NCBI GenBank assembly: GCA_017518935.1
Contig: JAFWTK010000023.1
Coordinates: forward strand, 1 to 43,179
Direction: 5' to 3'
DNA: 43,179 nucleotides
Source of the DNA: Prevotella sp.
Lineage (GTDB): Bacteria; Bacteroidota; Bacteroidia; Bacteroidales; Bacteroidaceae
The translations under genes were made by a program, and so were the position numbers. The notes under the pieces are model-generated. The model did no database searches, was not told the DNA's origin, and worked only from the letters and a program-made list of their open reading frames with translations. Position 1 is the stretch's first letter. Each line of letters begins with the position of its first letter. Below are positions 10,701 through 18,670 of the stretch, piece after piece.

Positions 10701-11059
10701 GCCTTCAGATGGAAGGTATCCTCTACGACGAGAACAATACTGCTGACAAGGTGATTGCCATGCTTGATAAACGTCTGAGTCACCTGAAGGTAAAGGACTG
10801 GTTCTCTGGCAAATATCAACTCTATAACGAGTGTACCATCTTGAAGATAGTCAACGGTCAGTTACAGGCACACCGTCCCGATAGAGTGATGACCGACGGC
10901 AACAATTGGATTGTTGTCGACTTTAAGTTTGGTTCCCCCAAACCAGAACATGAGTCTCAGGTTCGTGAGTACATGTCGCTTCTCTGTGAGATGCACCCAG
11001 ACCAACCTGTCACCGGCTACCTCTGGTATATCTACTCCAATCAAATCATCGCCCTATGA
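7793..11059 (+). CDS. addA: AddA-like UvrD-family helicase/nuclease (double-strand break repair)
   Basis: A 1088-residue protein. Walker A ASAGSGKT is at residues 10-17 and the UvrD motif Ia AVTFTNKATEEMK follows. Later come the DEXQ-type motif MIDEFQDTSTIQW, GDVKQSIYRWR, ISIHKSKGLEFSHV and LLYVAFTRASKSLYV (motif VI). The C-terminus has a RecB-type nuclease core (HRPDRV ... IVVDFKFG ... QVREY). Together with the next gene it should form a helicase-nuclease that resects DNA ends for RecA. Residues 703-722 (LSKNIPHEEDLRARTFLKE) are encoded by a hairpin-forming repeat shared with addB. Start ATG 7793 overlaps the upstream stop; the stop overlaps addB by ATGA. Confidence 0.88.
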   Translation: MVKSLTVYKASAGSGKTFTLATEYIRLLVENPQSYRHILAVTFTNKATEEMKRRILSQLYGIWQGLSDSKTYQKMICQRTGLPEETVRQRAGMALHNLIYNYSDFRVMTIDTFFQGVLRNLARELDLTANLRISLNDVEVEELAVDQMIDDLKVTDAMLQWLMGYILDNISDDRSWNVIGQIKQFGRTIFKDEYKAVSAEIQQKMAESGFFERYKTQLKGIRQQALERMQEIAETFFDALDAEQLTVEDFAYGRSGVCSFFLKLREGIFDESIMGKRVTDALDDPSKWYKKTDPRRETIHTLVHSTLNDILHDAIEERPRQWCLYQSADLTLRHLNQLRLLGSIEQKVRQLNEEANRFLLSDTQQLLHDLIDGSDSPFIFEKIGTQLEQVMIDEFQDTSTIQWQNFRILMAEAMSHQQSGNLIVGDVKQSIYRWRSGDWRLLNDIETQFPHPKQQLTVKSLDTNYRSARRIVQFNNAFFHQAAELEYQTLGDSPEADQLRKAYADVEQQVPADRPDDGFVSISLLPDSHDYRTQTLEILGESVKTLLEQGIHPNEIAILVRSNAYIPVIAQYFMQELPEVSIVSDEAFRLDASSAVCLLIEALRLITRPDDLLTKAYVTTLYQRQVLGNEAPDEQLLLSGTSYDDLLPADFIQHLEELRAMPLYELVERLYILFNLSSLESQSAYVCAFFDYLTDFLFGPQTILSKNIPHEEDLRARTFLKEWSETLCSKTIQSDVISGIRLISIHKSKGLEFSHVIIPFCDWQLEHPGILWTHPSQTPFEELPLIPVDYSQKQLTGTIFEHAYQHEHLQNMVDNLNLLYVAFTRASKSLYVIGKRQAKNSRSTLIEQVLPLVADALPDTTLEGLDTENAPLTLLTTGKQSLCADSQSVKAQNDCSPVRLNPFSVTPSPVKISINSFEPHMEFRQSNRSKAFIEGKEETETTSYIQLGSILHEVFSTIRTTADITPALKRLQMEGILYDENNTADKVIAMLDKRLSHLKVKDWFSGKYQLYNECTILKIVNGQLQAHRPDRVMTDGNNWIVVDFKFGSPKPEHESQVREYMSLLCEMHPDQPVTGYLWYIYSNQIIAL
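9899..9959 (+). repeat. Palindromic in-frame repeat element, copy 1 (in addA)
   Basis: This 61-bp segment begins ATTCTTT and ends AAAGAAT (perfect 7-bp terminal inverted repeat), with a second pairing block (AAAAAC 9908-9913 against GTTTTT 9946-9951). It aligns without gaps to 11665-11725 in addB: 47 of 61 bases match by eye, in the same codon frame. It encodes residues 703-722 of AddA, in a stretch before the FLKEW block that seems longer than I remember in AddA relatives. Confidence 0.75.
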
Positions 11060-13563
11060 GTTTCCTTGAAAGAATAGCAAAACAACTGCTTGACACTTAC
11101 GGGACAGACCTCTCGAAGGTCACGGTGGTCTTCCCAAATAAACGTGCCTCATTGTTCCTCAACGAACACCTGGCTCGCCTGTGCGACAAACCGATATGGA
11201 GTCCTTCCTATATCACCATCAGCGACCTCTTCCGAAGTCAGTCAACTCGGGAGGTGGCAGACCCTATCAAACTCATTTGCGACCTCTATAAAAGTTTTAT
11301 AGCATGCACAGGCATTGGCGAAACATTAGACCATTTCTATGGTTGGGGCGAGATTTTGTTGGCTGACTTCGATGATGTGGACAAACATTTGGCTCCTGCG
11401 GAGAAAGTCTTTGCCAACCTGCGCGATATCCACGAGTTTGACGATGACTCCTATCTGACCAAACAACAGCGTGAGATTATCCGTAAATTCTTCAGCAATT
11501 TCAACGAGGACAACAACTCAGAACTCAAACAGCGTTTTCTGTCCCTCTGGAGTCACATCCATGATATCTATCTCGATTTCAATGCCCGTCTCGCCTCCCA
11601 AAACCTCGCCTACGAAGGAGCCCTCTACCGTAACGTTATCGAAAGTCAGGCCAGTGACAGAACCTTTCTTTCGGAAAATATTCCGCACGAGGAGGCACGA
11701 CGAGCCAGGGCGTTTATGAAAGAAAATTCCTGTCACACCGAAGAATACATCTTTGTCGGTTTTAACCTCCTGCATCCCGTCGAACAAGCTCTTATCGACC
11801 TTCTGGGCGACAAGGCACAGGTCATCCATGACACAGATGAAGAGACACCCAAGGACATCACCTTCATCTCTGCTCCCACCAATAATATCCAAGCCCGATA
11901 TGTCTCCACGTGGCTGAAGGAAAATCATCGCATCGATGCTGGTAGCAAGACCGCCATCGTCCTGGCTGACGAATCCCTTCTCCAGACCGTCATCCACAGC
12001 CTTCCTCCCGAAGTCACCAAGGTCAATATCACCACCGGCTATCCCCTTTCCCAAACCGCCGCAGCATCCAACCCAAGCCATATTGCCTGGGGCCAGGTTC
12101 TACCCCTAAACAACCCATTGGAAGCAGAGGCTCAGTTCCGGATGCACACGATCCTCAACCGCCTTCAAGGTTTAGTAGACAGTGGCGACCTCCAGGTAGA
12201 CCCCGCTACCCTCCAGCACCTTCTGACCCAGATTATCTCCTCCACCAACATCCCCTTCCACGGCGAACCCATCGAAGGCATTCAGATCATGGGAGTACTC
12301 GAGACCCGCAACCTTGACTTCGACCATGTTCTGCTCCTCTCCTGCAACGAAGGCAACCTCCCCAAAAGCATCAATGACACCTCCTTCATCCCCTACAGTA
12401 TCCGCAAAGCCTACGGACTGACCACCATCGACAATAAGGTGTCCATCTATGCCAACTATTTCCACCGACTCCTTCAGCGCGCCAGGGATGTCACCTTTGT
12501 CTATAACAATGCCACGACCGACGGTAAAACGGGCGAGATGTCGCGTTTTATGTTGCAGATGATGGTCGAAGGGCGTTATCCCATCACCTACAAGACCTTA
12601 CAGGCAGGTCAGACGCCTGTCCTGCGCCATCCACGCCCGATAGCCAAGACGGAGGCTGTCATGCAGTGTCTACAGTCCATCAGCACCCTCTCTCCATCAG
12701 CCATCGCACGTTATCTCCGCTGTCCCTTGCAGTTTTTCTACCGCTATGTGGCGAAACTTGAGGAATATGAGGATGAGGACAATCGCATCGACAACCGTCT
12801 CTTTGGGAACATCTTCCACAAGGCCGCCCAGATTCTCTACCAGAAGATGATGAGTCCCCGTTCGGCCCTCATCACTGCGGAAGTCATCGATGAGTGTCTG
12901 AAGAAAAAAGTAAACATTGCACGGTCGGTCGATGAAGCCATCAAATGCGAACTCTTCCATATTGAAGACCCTATGGCCAAGATGCCCCCACTGACAGGTT
13001 TGCAACTCATCAACCGTGAGGTCATCATACGCTATGTCCTCCAACTCTTGGAAATTGACCGCCGCCTTACACCTTTCACCATCCTCGGACTCGAAACCCC
13101 GATTAGTGGACATATCCTGGAACCGTCCACCATCAAAATAGGTGGAATTGTTGACCGTATTGACAAGATCACCCTCCCTGACGGTTCGGAACGCATCCGG
13201 GTGGTGGATTACAAGACAGGCAGTGGCCGTCTAAGACCACTGCCCGATGTTGCGTCCATCTTCGATCCTGCCAATCTGAAGAACCACAGCGACTACTATC
13301 TCCAGACCTTCCTTTATGCCATTATCCTCACAGAGGGTAGTCCCTGTCTCCTGTTCATTCAATATGCAGGCACCGACGGCTACGACCCGACCCTGTTGTT
13401 GGGCAAGACCCCTGTCACCGACATCAACGAGGTGAAGGATGAGTTCATGCAGCACCTTAACGCCCTCCTGAGCGAACTTTTCAGTCCCGACACCCCATTT
13501 TTACCGACAGAAGAAAGGGCAAGATGTAAATCCTGTCCCTTCGCCTCCCTCTGTGGGATATAA
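11056..13563 (+). CDS. addB: AddB-like PD-(D/E)XK nuclease subunit with iron-sulfur cluster motif
   Basis: An 835-residue partner of AddA. The N-terminus is helicase-like but degenerate (VTVVFPNKRASLFLNEHLA). The middle has MGVLETRNLDFDHVLLLSCNEGNLP, a typical AddB block. The C-terminus holds the nuclease: YLRCPLQFFYRYV (first cluster cysteine), GNIFHKAAQ, GIVDRIDK, RVVDYKTG, and the closing CKSCPFASLC, which supplies CX2CX5C for a 4Fe-4S cluster as in AddB. Residues 204-223 come from the repeat copy at 11665-11725. Coupled to addA by a 4-base overlap; the stop lies directly against the terminator stem. Confidence 0.85.
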   Translation: MSFLERIAKQLLDTYGTDLSKVTVVFPNKRASLFLNEHLARLCDKPIWSPSYITISDLFRSQSTREVADPIKLICDLYKSFIACTGIGETLDHFYGWGEILLADFDDVDKHLAPAEKVFANLRDIHEFDDDSYLTKQQREIIRKFFSNFNEDNNSELKQRFLSLWSHIHDIYLDFNARLASQNLAYEGALYRNVIESQASDRTFLSENIPHEEARRARAFMKENSCHTEEYIFVGFNLLHPVEQALIDLLGDKAQVIHDTDEETPKDITFISAPTNNIQARYVSTWLKENHRIDAGSKTAIVLADESLLQTVIHSLPPEVTKVNITTGYPLSQTAAASNPSHIAWGQVLPLNNPLEAEAQFRMHTILNRLQGLVDSGDLQVDPATLQHLLTQIISSTNIPFHGEPIEGIQIMGVLETRNLDFDHVLLLSCNEGNLPKSINDTSFIPYSIRKAYGLTTIDNKVSIYANYFHRLLQRARDVTFVYNNATTDGKTGEMSRFMLQMMVEGRYPITYKTLQAGQTPVLRHPRPIAKTEAVMQCLQSISTLSPSAIARYLRCPLQFFYRYVAKLEEYEDEDNRIDNRLFGNIFHKAAQILYQKMMSPRSALITAEVIDECLKKKVNIARSVDEAIKCELFHIEDPMAKMPPLTGLQLINREVIIRYVLQLLEIDRRLTPFTILGLETPISGHILEPSTIKIGGIVDRIDKITLPDGSERIRVVDYKTGSGRLRPLPDVASIFDPANLKNHSDYYLQTFLYAIILTEGSPCLLFIQYAGTDGYDPTLLLGKTPVTDINEVKDEFMQHLNALLSELFSPDTPFLPTEERARCKSCPFASLCGI
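11665..11725 (+). repeat. Palindromic in-frame repeat element, copy 2 (in addB)
   Basis: This 61-bp segment has perfect 8-bp terminal inverted repeats, TTTCTTTC (11665-11672) and GAAAGAAA (11718-11725). It encodes LSENIPHEEARRARAFMKE in AddB, against LSKNIPHEEDLRARTFLKE in the addA copy. The outermost base pair is T-A here and A-T in copy 1, a paired change that keeps the hairpin. Confidence 0.75.
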
Positions 13564-13590
13564 AGAACCCCGCTTACTGGGCGGGGTTCT
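13564..13590. terminator. Bidirectional Rho-independent terminator
   Basis: A perfect 10-bp stem, AGAACCCCGC (13564-13573) and GCGGGGTTCT (13581-13590), with a 7-base loop. It is followed by a T-rich stretch on the + strand (gtgtttcttt) and on the - strand (TTTATAT). It directly follows the addB stop (13561-13563), and the stop of the converging dehydratase gene (13574-13576) lies in the loop. Confidence 0.9.
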
Positions 13591-15583
13591 GTGTTTCTTT
13601 GTCCAATTCCTCGTAGATGGAATTGTTCGATTTGTATTCCGGTACGATATCTTTCATCTTCCGTACTGTCTCCATATCATCATAATGCTTGGATATCTCC
13701 ACCAGTTCATCGATATCCTTACTCACCTGATCATAGTCATACTCCCTGACCTCAGCGATACGGATCTTCTCATGGAAAGTCGGCTTTGTGTCTTCCTGTT
13801 CATTGAGCACCTCCTCATACAGTTTCTCACCCGGACGGAGCCCTGTATATTTTATCTCGATGTTCTTTGCACCGGAGAGTTTGATCATGCGTTTCGCCAA
13901 GTCGGCAATCTTCACCGGCTTACCCATGTCAAACACGAATATCTCACCGCCATTACCCTTGGTACCGGCCTCTAATACCAGTTTACAGGCCTCAGGTATC
14001 AGCATGAAGAAACGCACGATCCGCTCATCTGTCACCGTCACCGGACCGCCATGCTTGATCTGTTCACGGAACAGCGGAATCACCGATCCGTTTGAGCCCA
14101 GCACATTACCAAATCGTGTCGTCACAAACTGTGTCCCGCTACTGTCCTGATTGCTGACCCACGAACCAGATCCTCTATTGTTCATCTTGTCAATCTTGAT
14201 GGCCCTGTCAAGTGCCTGCACATATATCTCACAAATACGCTTCGAACAGCCCATCACATTCGTCGGATTCACGGCTTTGTCAGTCGAGACCATCACAAAC
14301 TTTTTTACCCCATACTTCACAGAGAGGTCGGCAATAATCTTCGTACCATAGATATTGTTCAGGACAGCCTCCGAGGGATTGTCCTCCATCATCGGCACAT
14401 GCTTGTAGGCAGCCGCATGGAACACATAGTCTGGGCGCAAAGCATTGAACAGGGCATCCATTCTGCGCTGACGACTGATACTCGTCACGATCACCTCTGC
14501 ATTAATGTCTGGGAAGTCTTTGGCCATCATAAGGCGGATATCATGCTGTGGGGTCTCTGCCTGGTCAATCAAAATCATCTTTGCCGGTCTGTAGGCCGCA
14601 ATCTGTCTTACCAGTTCTGAGCCTATACTGCCTGCCGAGCCAGTAATCAGCACACGCTTATCTTTTAGCAACTCACCTACCGACTTCATATCCACGCGTA
14701 TCTCCTGTCGTGGAAGAAGTTCCTCCACCGACACCTCCTTCAGTTGCAGATTCTTATAGTTTGAGTCGAACTGATCAGCATTCTCTGCATCCTCATTATC
14801 CATCTCCTTGGTACCTTGTGCCATATAGATCTTTGCACCAGCACCGATGATGATATCCTGTATCTTCAGGTTGTTTCGAAACTCCTTGATACGGTAAGGC
14901 GACACCAACACGCCGTCGATATCGTTTTTCTTTATAATATCTTCTATGTTATCATCCAACGAATACACTCTCTCACCCATAATCATCTGGTGCTTCGCCT
15001 TCTTATTATGCGTGATGAAACCCTTCACCACAAATCGTCTGGGACGCTGGCTTCGGATATTCTTTGCCAGACCGACGCCCTCCTGCATGGCACCATAGAT
15101 CAAGACACGGATGGCACGTGTAGTATTGGAAAAAGCCACATCATAGAGTGTTTTCACAAAGATACGTAATGCCCACATCAGCAACGTAGCGAAAATATAC
15201 AACAGGAAAATACTGGTCGTGTTGAAGTGCACAAACATATCTCCCGGCAAGGATTCCATGCCAGAATCGGCCAACAGAGCCAATCCAAGACTTACCAGAT
15301 TGCCATAGACCACACGCATCAGATCGATGAAACTCGAAAAGCGCATAAACCCTGCATACGTATGGAATAGCCTGAATCCAGGAATACTCAGCAGTGCAAA
15401 TATCAGCACTGTGTTCAACACCTGCAACGTATGTTCATATAAGATCTCCGTATTATTGAATATCCAGTAGGTCAAGACTCCACTGCACATCACTATCAGA
15501 CAGTCAATCAGGAAAATGCACCAATATGGCAGAGAGTTCTTGGTAAAATACCAGTTTAATATTTTATCAAAGGGATTACTCAT
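13574..15583 (-). CDS. Membrane-anchored nucleotide-sugar 4,6-dehydratase (CapD/WbpM/PglF type)
   Basis: A 669-residue protein. Hydrophobic segments at about 20-45, 55-72, 90-108 and 122-142 form the membrane part. A first nucleotide-binding-like region (RVLIYGAMQEGVGLA) follows, and a catalytic short-chain dehydrogenase domain starts with VLITGSAGSIGSEL (residues 311-324). The active-site region FVMVSTDKAVNPTNVMGCSKR has Met in place of the usual Tyr of YxxxK, as in WbpM/PglF enzymes. Such proteins convert UDP-GlcNAc to its 4-keto-6-deoxy form for bacillosamine- or FucNAc-type sugars. It is last in a four-gene operon; its final codons form the right arm of the terminator. Confidence 0.88.
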   Translation of the reverse strand: MSNPFDKILNWYFTKNSLPYWCIFLIDCLIVMCSGVLTYWIFNNTEILYEHTLQVLNTVLIFALLSIPGFRLFHTYAGFMRFSSFIDLMRVVYGNLVSLGLALLADSGMESLPGDMFVHFNTTSIFLLYIFATLLMWALRIFVKTLYDVAFSNTTRAIRVLIYGAMQEGVGLAKNIRSQRPRRFVVKGFITHNKKAKHQMIMGERVYSLDDNIEDIIKKNDIDGVLVSPYRIKEFRNNLKIQDIIIGAGAKIYMAQGTKEMDNEDAENADQFDSNYKNLQLKEVSVEELLPRQEIRVDMKSVGELLKDKRVLITGSAGSIGSELVRQIAAYRPAKMILIDQAETPQHDIRLMMAKDFPDINAEVIVTSISRQRRMDALFNALRPDYVFHAAAYKHVPMMEDNPSEAVLNNIYGTKIIADLSVKYGVKKFVMVSTDKAVNPTNVMGCSKRICEIYVQALDRAIKIDKMNNRGSGSWVSNQDSSGTQFVTTRFGNVLGSNGSVIPLFREQIKHGGPVTVTDERIVRFFMLIPEACKLVLEAGTKGNGGEIFVFDMGKPVKIADLAKRMIKLSGAKNIEIKYTGLRPGEKLYEEVLNEQEDTKPTFHEKIRIAEVREYDYDQVSKDIDELVEISKHYDDMETVRKMKDIVPEYKSNNSIYEELDKETQNPAQ

Positions 15584-15598
15584 GTCAATTTGTTTTTA

Positions 15599-16663
15599 TT
15601 ATCGAACGCAATAGTATTGATTATACCATTGGGCGAAACTTCTCAACCCTTCCCTCAACGTAATCTTCGGTGTAAATCCGAAATCCCTTTCCAAGGCCTC
15701 TGCATCGGCATAGGTCGTAGGCACATCCCCCGGCTGCATGGGCACCAGTTTCTTGTGCGCCTCAAAGTCGTAGTCCTGCGGTAGCACCCCTGCCCGGAGC
15801 AGTTCTTCCTGCAAGATCTGCACGAAGTCCAACAAGTTCTCTGGCTGACCGCCACCAATGTTATAGACGGCATACGGTGGCACGGGCAGTCCGTCCTCCC
15901 CGACTTTCTTCTCTGGCGCTCCCTGCATCACACGGATTACCCCTTCCACGATATCGTCCACATAGGTAAAGTCCCGTCGGCAGTTACCGTAGTTGAAGAT
16001 CTGGATGGTCTCCCCGCGAAGTAACTTATTCGTAAACCCGAAGTAGGCCATATCCGGTCTTCCTGCAGGTCCGTAGACCGTAAAGAACCGCAGTCCCGTC
16101 GAAGGGATATTATACAACTTCGAATAGCAATGAGCCATCAGTTCATTGCTCTTCTTTGTGGCAGCATACAGCGAAACGGGATTGTCCACCCTGTCATCCG
16201 TACTAAACGGCACCTTCTTGTTACCGCCATAGACACTGGAACTGGAAGCATAGACCAGATGCGCCACAGGGTAATGGCGACAGGCTTCCAAGATATTGTA
16301 AAAACCGATGAGGTTACTCTGGATATACGCGTCCGGATTCTCTATGGAGTAGCGCACACCGGCCTGGGCAGCCAGATTCACGACCACATCAAACTTATAG
16401 GTCTCAAAAAGACCGTCAATCGTCCCCTTATCCGCAATATCACCTTTCACGAACTGCCAGGAGATGCCCTGCGGGATACTTTTGTCCAGCACATCTAATC
16501 TGTAAGTCTTCAGACTCACATCATAGTAGGCATTCATGTTGTCGATACCCACGATGGTACCGCCCTTCATCTCCTGAAAGAGACGTTTCACCAAGTTACT
16601 GCCGATAAATCCGGCAGCACCGGTAACCAGGATGGTCTTACCGTTTAAGTCTATTCTTTCCAT
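15599..16663 (-). CDS. NAD-dependent UDP-glucuronate/galacturonate 4-epimerase
   Basis: A 354-residue extended-type SDR. The cofactor loop is TILVTGAAGFIGSNL (residues 10-24). The catalytic SSSSVYG and YAATKK (YxxxK) are present, as is the AGRPDMAYFGFTNKLLRGE stretch, of the GRPDMA type seen in UDP-glucuronate 4-epimerases. It would interconvert UDP-GlcA and UDP-GalA in the cytoplasm. It lies one base after the nucleotidyltransferase stop and downstream of a galacturonokinase-like gene, which fits a uronic-acid nucleotide pathway. A UDP-glucose dehydrogenase (20573) supplies UDP-GlcA from the neighbouring cluster. Confidence 0.85.
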   Translation of the reverse strand: MERIDLNGKTILVTGAAGFIGSNLVKRLFQEMKGGTIVGIDNMNAYYDVSLKTYRLDVLDKSIPQGISWQFVKGDIADKGTIDGLFETYKFDVVVNLAAQAGVRYSIENPDAYIQSNLIGFYNILEACRHYPVAHLVYASSSSVYGGNKKVPFSTDDRVDNPVSLYAATKKSNELMAHCYSKLYNIPSTGLRFFTVYGPAGRPDMAYFGFTNKLLRGETIQIFNYGNCRRDFTYVDDIVEGVIRVMQGAPEKKVGEDGLPVPPYAVYNIGGGQPENLLDFVQILQEELLRAGVLPQDYDFEAHKKLVPMQPGDVPTTYADAEALERDFGFTPKITLREGLRSFAQWYNQYYCVR

Positions 16664-16664
16664 A

Positions 16665-17402
16665 TCATTTCAACGCTGCAAAGGTTCTCTTCACTTCTTC
16701 ATAACTCTGAAGGTTACCGATATCATAGCGCTTGCCAGGCATTTCCCAGGCATAAACGTTGGTCTGACCGCAGAGCCATGCGATAAAACTACCCGGTGCA
16801 TCCGTGCCGCAACCGCTTTCTATCCCTTTCTGTATCAGACGGCTGTCCTCCTTCGTATAATAATAGAATGCCGGAACGCACCAATGGCTCTTGGGCTGGG
16901 CAGGTTTCTCCTCCATCGCGATGAGACGGTCATCGTCTGCCACCTCTGCCACACCAGTCTTGTGCAACTTGGCCTCTTCTGCCTCAAAATAACGCATCAC
17001 GCAAGTGGCATGCTTCTCTTGGGCATATCGAATAAAACCTGCCAGACTAAAGTCTAAGAGATTGTCTCCGGCCATCACCAACAGGTCGTCATCCAGTCCC
17101 AACTGCTCTATTGCAAACTGAATATCCTTCACGGCACCCAGTCGGTTGTCATTACTCGTAGTCCCGTCGTCAATGACACGGATGGCCACCTTGTTGTTAT
17201 TGGCAGCCCAATCTTCAAAGATATGAGCAAACTTATGGTTACTGATTACGATATACTCATCCACCTTTCCCGTCTGGGTCATATCTTCAATGAGCCAGTC
17301 CAAGATAGGTTTACCAGCCACTTCCAACAGTGGCTTGGGAAAATTCTCCGTCAAAGGGTATAACCTGGTCGCATACCCTGCTGCTAAAATCATACATTTC
17401 AT
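16665..17402 (-). CDS. Sugar-1-phosphate nucleotidyltransferase
   Basis: A 245-residue single-domain enzyme of the GlmU/RmlA superfamily. The N-terminal nucleotide-binding motif is ILAAGYATRLYPLTENFPKPLLEV, metal-binding Asp is in VMAGDNLLDF, and a later VAEVADDDRLIAMEEKP block gives the sugar site. It lacks a C-terminal hexapeptide acyltransferase domain. It would join a sugar 1-phosphate to a nucleotide. Its start overlaps the stop of the galacturonokinase-like gene (ATGA), so the natural reading is galacturonate 1-phosphate to UDP-GalA. That substrate is inferred from context only. Confidence 0.85.
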   Translation of the reverse strand: MKCMILAAGYATRLYPLTENFPKPLLEVAGKPILDWLIEDMTQTGKVDEYIVISNHKFAHIFEDWAANNNKVAIRVIDDGTTSNDNRLGAVKDIQFAIEQLGLDDDLLVMAGDNLLDFSLAGFIRYAQEKHATCVMRYFEAEEAKLHKTGVAEVADDDRLIAMEEKPAQPKSHWCVPAFYYYTKEDSRLIQKGIESGCGTDAPGSFIAWLCGQTNVYAWEMPGKRYDIGNLQSYEEVKRTFAALK

Positions 17403-18571
17403 AATACGACACCGTTAGCACTATCACAAATGAAAACCTCATATTTGCCTTTCAGGTGAGGGAAGTCCTTCAGATAGGCTTCCGTCACGCTTCGAGAGAT
17501 GGCCTCTTCGAAGGCTGGATCAATCAGGGCCATGCAACAACCCTTGAAACCAGCGCCACTGAACCGACCGCCATAGATACCCTCGGTCTGTGTCATAATC
17601 TCGTAGAGGCGAATCTGTTCAGGGGCCCCACTCTCCCAGTTGTGGATGCTGCTCCAGCCAGATGCAAAGGAGAGTTTGCCGTAGGTCTCTATATCTCCGC
17701 GCCGCCAGGCCTCTGCACCTTTCTCTACACGTTCGAACTCCGTATACCAGTGCTCACAGCGCCTGGCCCAGGGTTCTGGCAGACGACTCTTATATTGCTC
17801 ATAGACCTCACGCGGCACATGCCGGGCGTTGGCCTCGTTAAACTTGCCATAATCCATACCGGCTAAGGCCTGGAGGGCATATACGCCCGATCGCAGTTCG
17901 TCCACCCGCATGTTATACTTGGATCCCGCCAGACTGTGCTCCAGTCCGCTGAAGAAGATGGCGATCTTATAGGGTTTCATCTGTGCGGGCTGTGGAATCA
18001 ACTCATAATGGCCGTCCATAGTGTCCAAATAGAGCAGATGGTTCTTCTGGCTCAGCACCTCACAACTCTGATCCAACTTACCCACACTCACACCCACATA
18101 GTTCAACTCCGCGTCATAGGCCACGTCAATGATCTCTTGCTGACTCAACCGGATGTCGTTCACTTTACACAAAGCGGTTAGAAAACTGATAATCACCGCC
18201 GCACTGGAGGACAGTCCCCCGATAGGCAGTGAACCTTCAATCACGCCACAGAGCCCCACATGCAGTTGATGCTGTTTGGACAGAGCCCAGGTGGCTCCCC
18301 TCAGATAGTCCGCCCAGTCGTTCTGCTTCTGTGTGGGTACAGATGTGATATGCCACTGGGCGCGTTTCGGGAACTGAAGGGATGCCATCTCTATCACCCC
18401 ATTCTGTTTGGGGGCATATGCAATGTGTATACCCTTATCGATGGCCAGTCCAGTAATTTTACCTAAGTTATGATCGGAATGGGCACCTATCGGGCAGATA
18501 CGGTAAGGGCAGAATGCCAAGCCTTCAGCATCCCGCCCGTAAATCTGAATAAATCTATCTTCACAATTCAT
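17399..18571 (-). CDS. GHMP sugar kinase, galacturonokinase-like
   Basis: A 390-residue member of the galactokinase family. In galactokinase the sugar-binding signature is GRxNxIGEHTDY. Here residues 21-34 read CPYRICPIGAHSDH, with Ala in place of Glu and His in place of Tyr. From memory, this matches plant galacturonic-acid-1-phosphate kinases (YRICPLGAHIDH), as does the C-terminal GGRFSGAGFKGCC block. The ATP-binding SLPIGGLSSSAAV motif is intact. The predicted reaction is D-galacturonate plus ATP to galacturonate 1-phosphate. It is the first gene of the operon, 18 bases downstream of its predicted promoter. Plain galactokinase is the main alternative, but those substitutions argue against it. 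Confidence 0.8.
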   Translation of the reverse strand: MNCEDRFIQIYGRDAEGLAFCPYRICPIGAHSDHNLGKITGLAIDKGIHIAYAPKQNGVIEMASLQFPKRAQWHITSVPTQKQNDWADYLRGATWALSKQHQLHVGLCGVIEGSLPIGGLSSSAAVIISFLTALCKVNDIRLSQQEIIDVAYDAELNYVGVSVGKLDQSCEVLSQKNHLLYLDTMDGHYELIPQPAQMKPYKIAIFFSGLEHSLAGSKYNMRVDELRSGVYALQALAGMDYGKFNEANARHVPREVYEQYKSRLPEPWARRCEHWYTEFERVEKGAEAWRRGDIETYGKLSFASGWSSIHNWESGAPEQIRLYEIMTQTEGIYGGRFSGAGFKGCCMALIDPAFEEAISRSVTEAYLKDFPHLKGKYEVFICDSANGVVL

Positions 18572-18588
18572 GCTTTACAAATTTTTGG

Positions 18589-18618
18589 CAAAGATACGTA
18601 TTTTTTCTCTAATTCAAT
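18589..18618 (-). promoter_or_regulatory. Bacteroidetes-type promoter of the uronate-kinase operon
   Basis: Read on the - strand, TATCTTTG (18596-18589) matches TAnnTTTG. A weaker GATTG (18619-18615) lies 18 bases upstream as the -33 box. The start codon is at 18571, giving a leader of about 10-15 bases. The -33 half is the less certain part. Confidence 0.6.
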
Positions 18619-18670
18619 CATTTTTGCCAAAATAAATGTAGAACAGACTTTTTTTGTGTCATTTTGCAAA

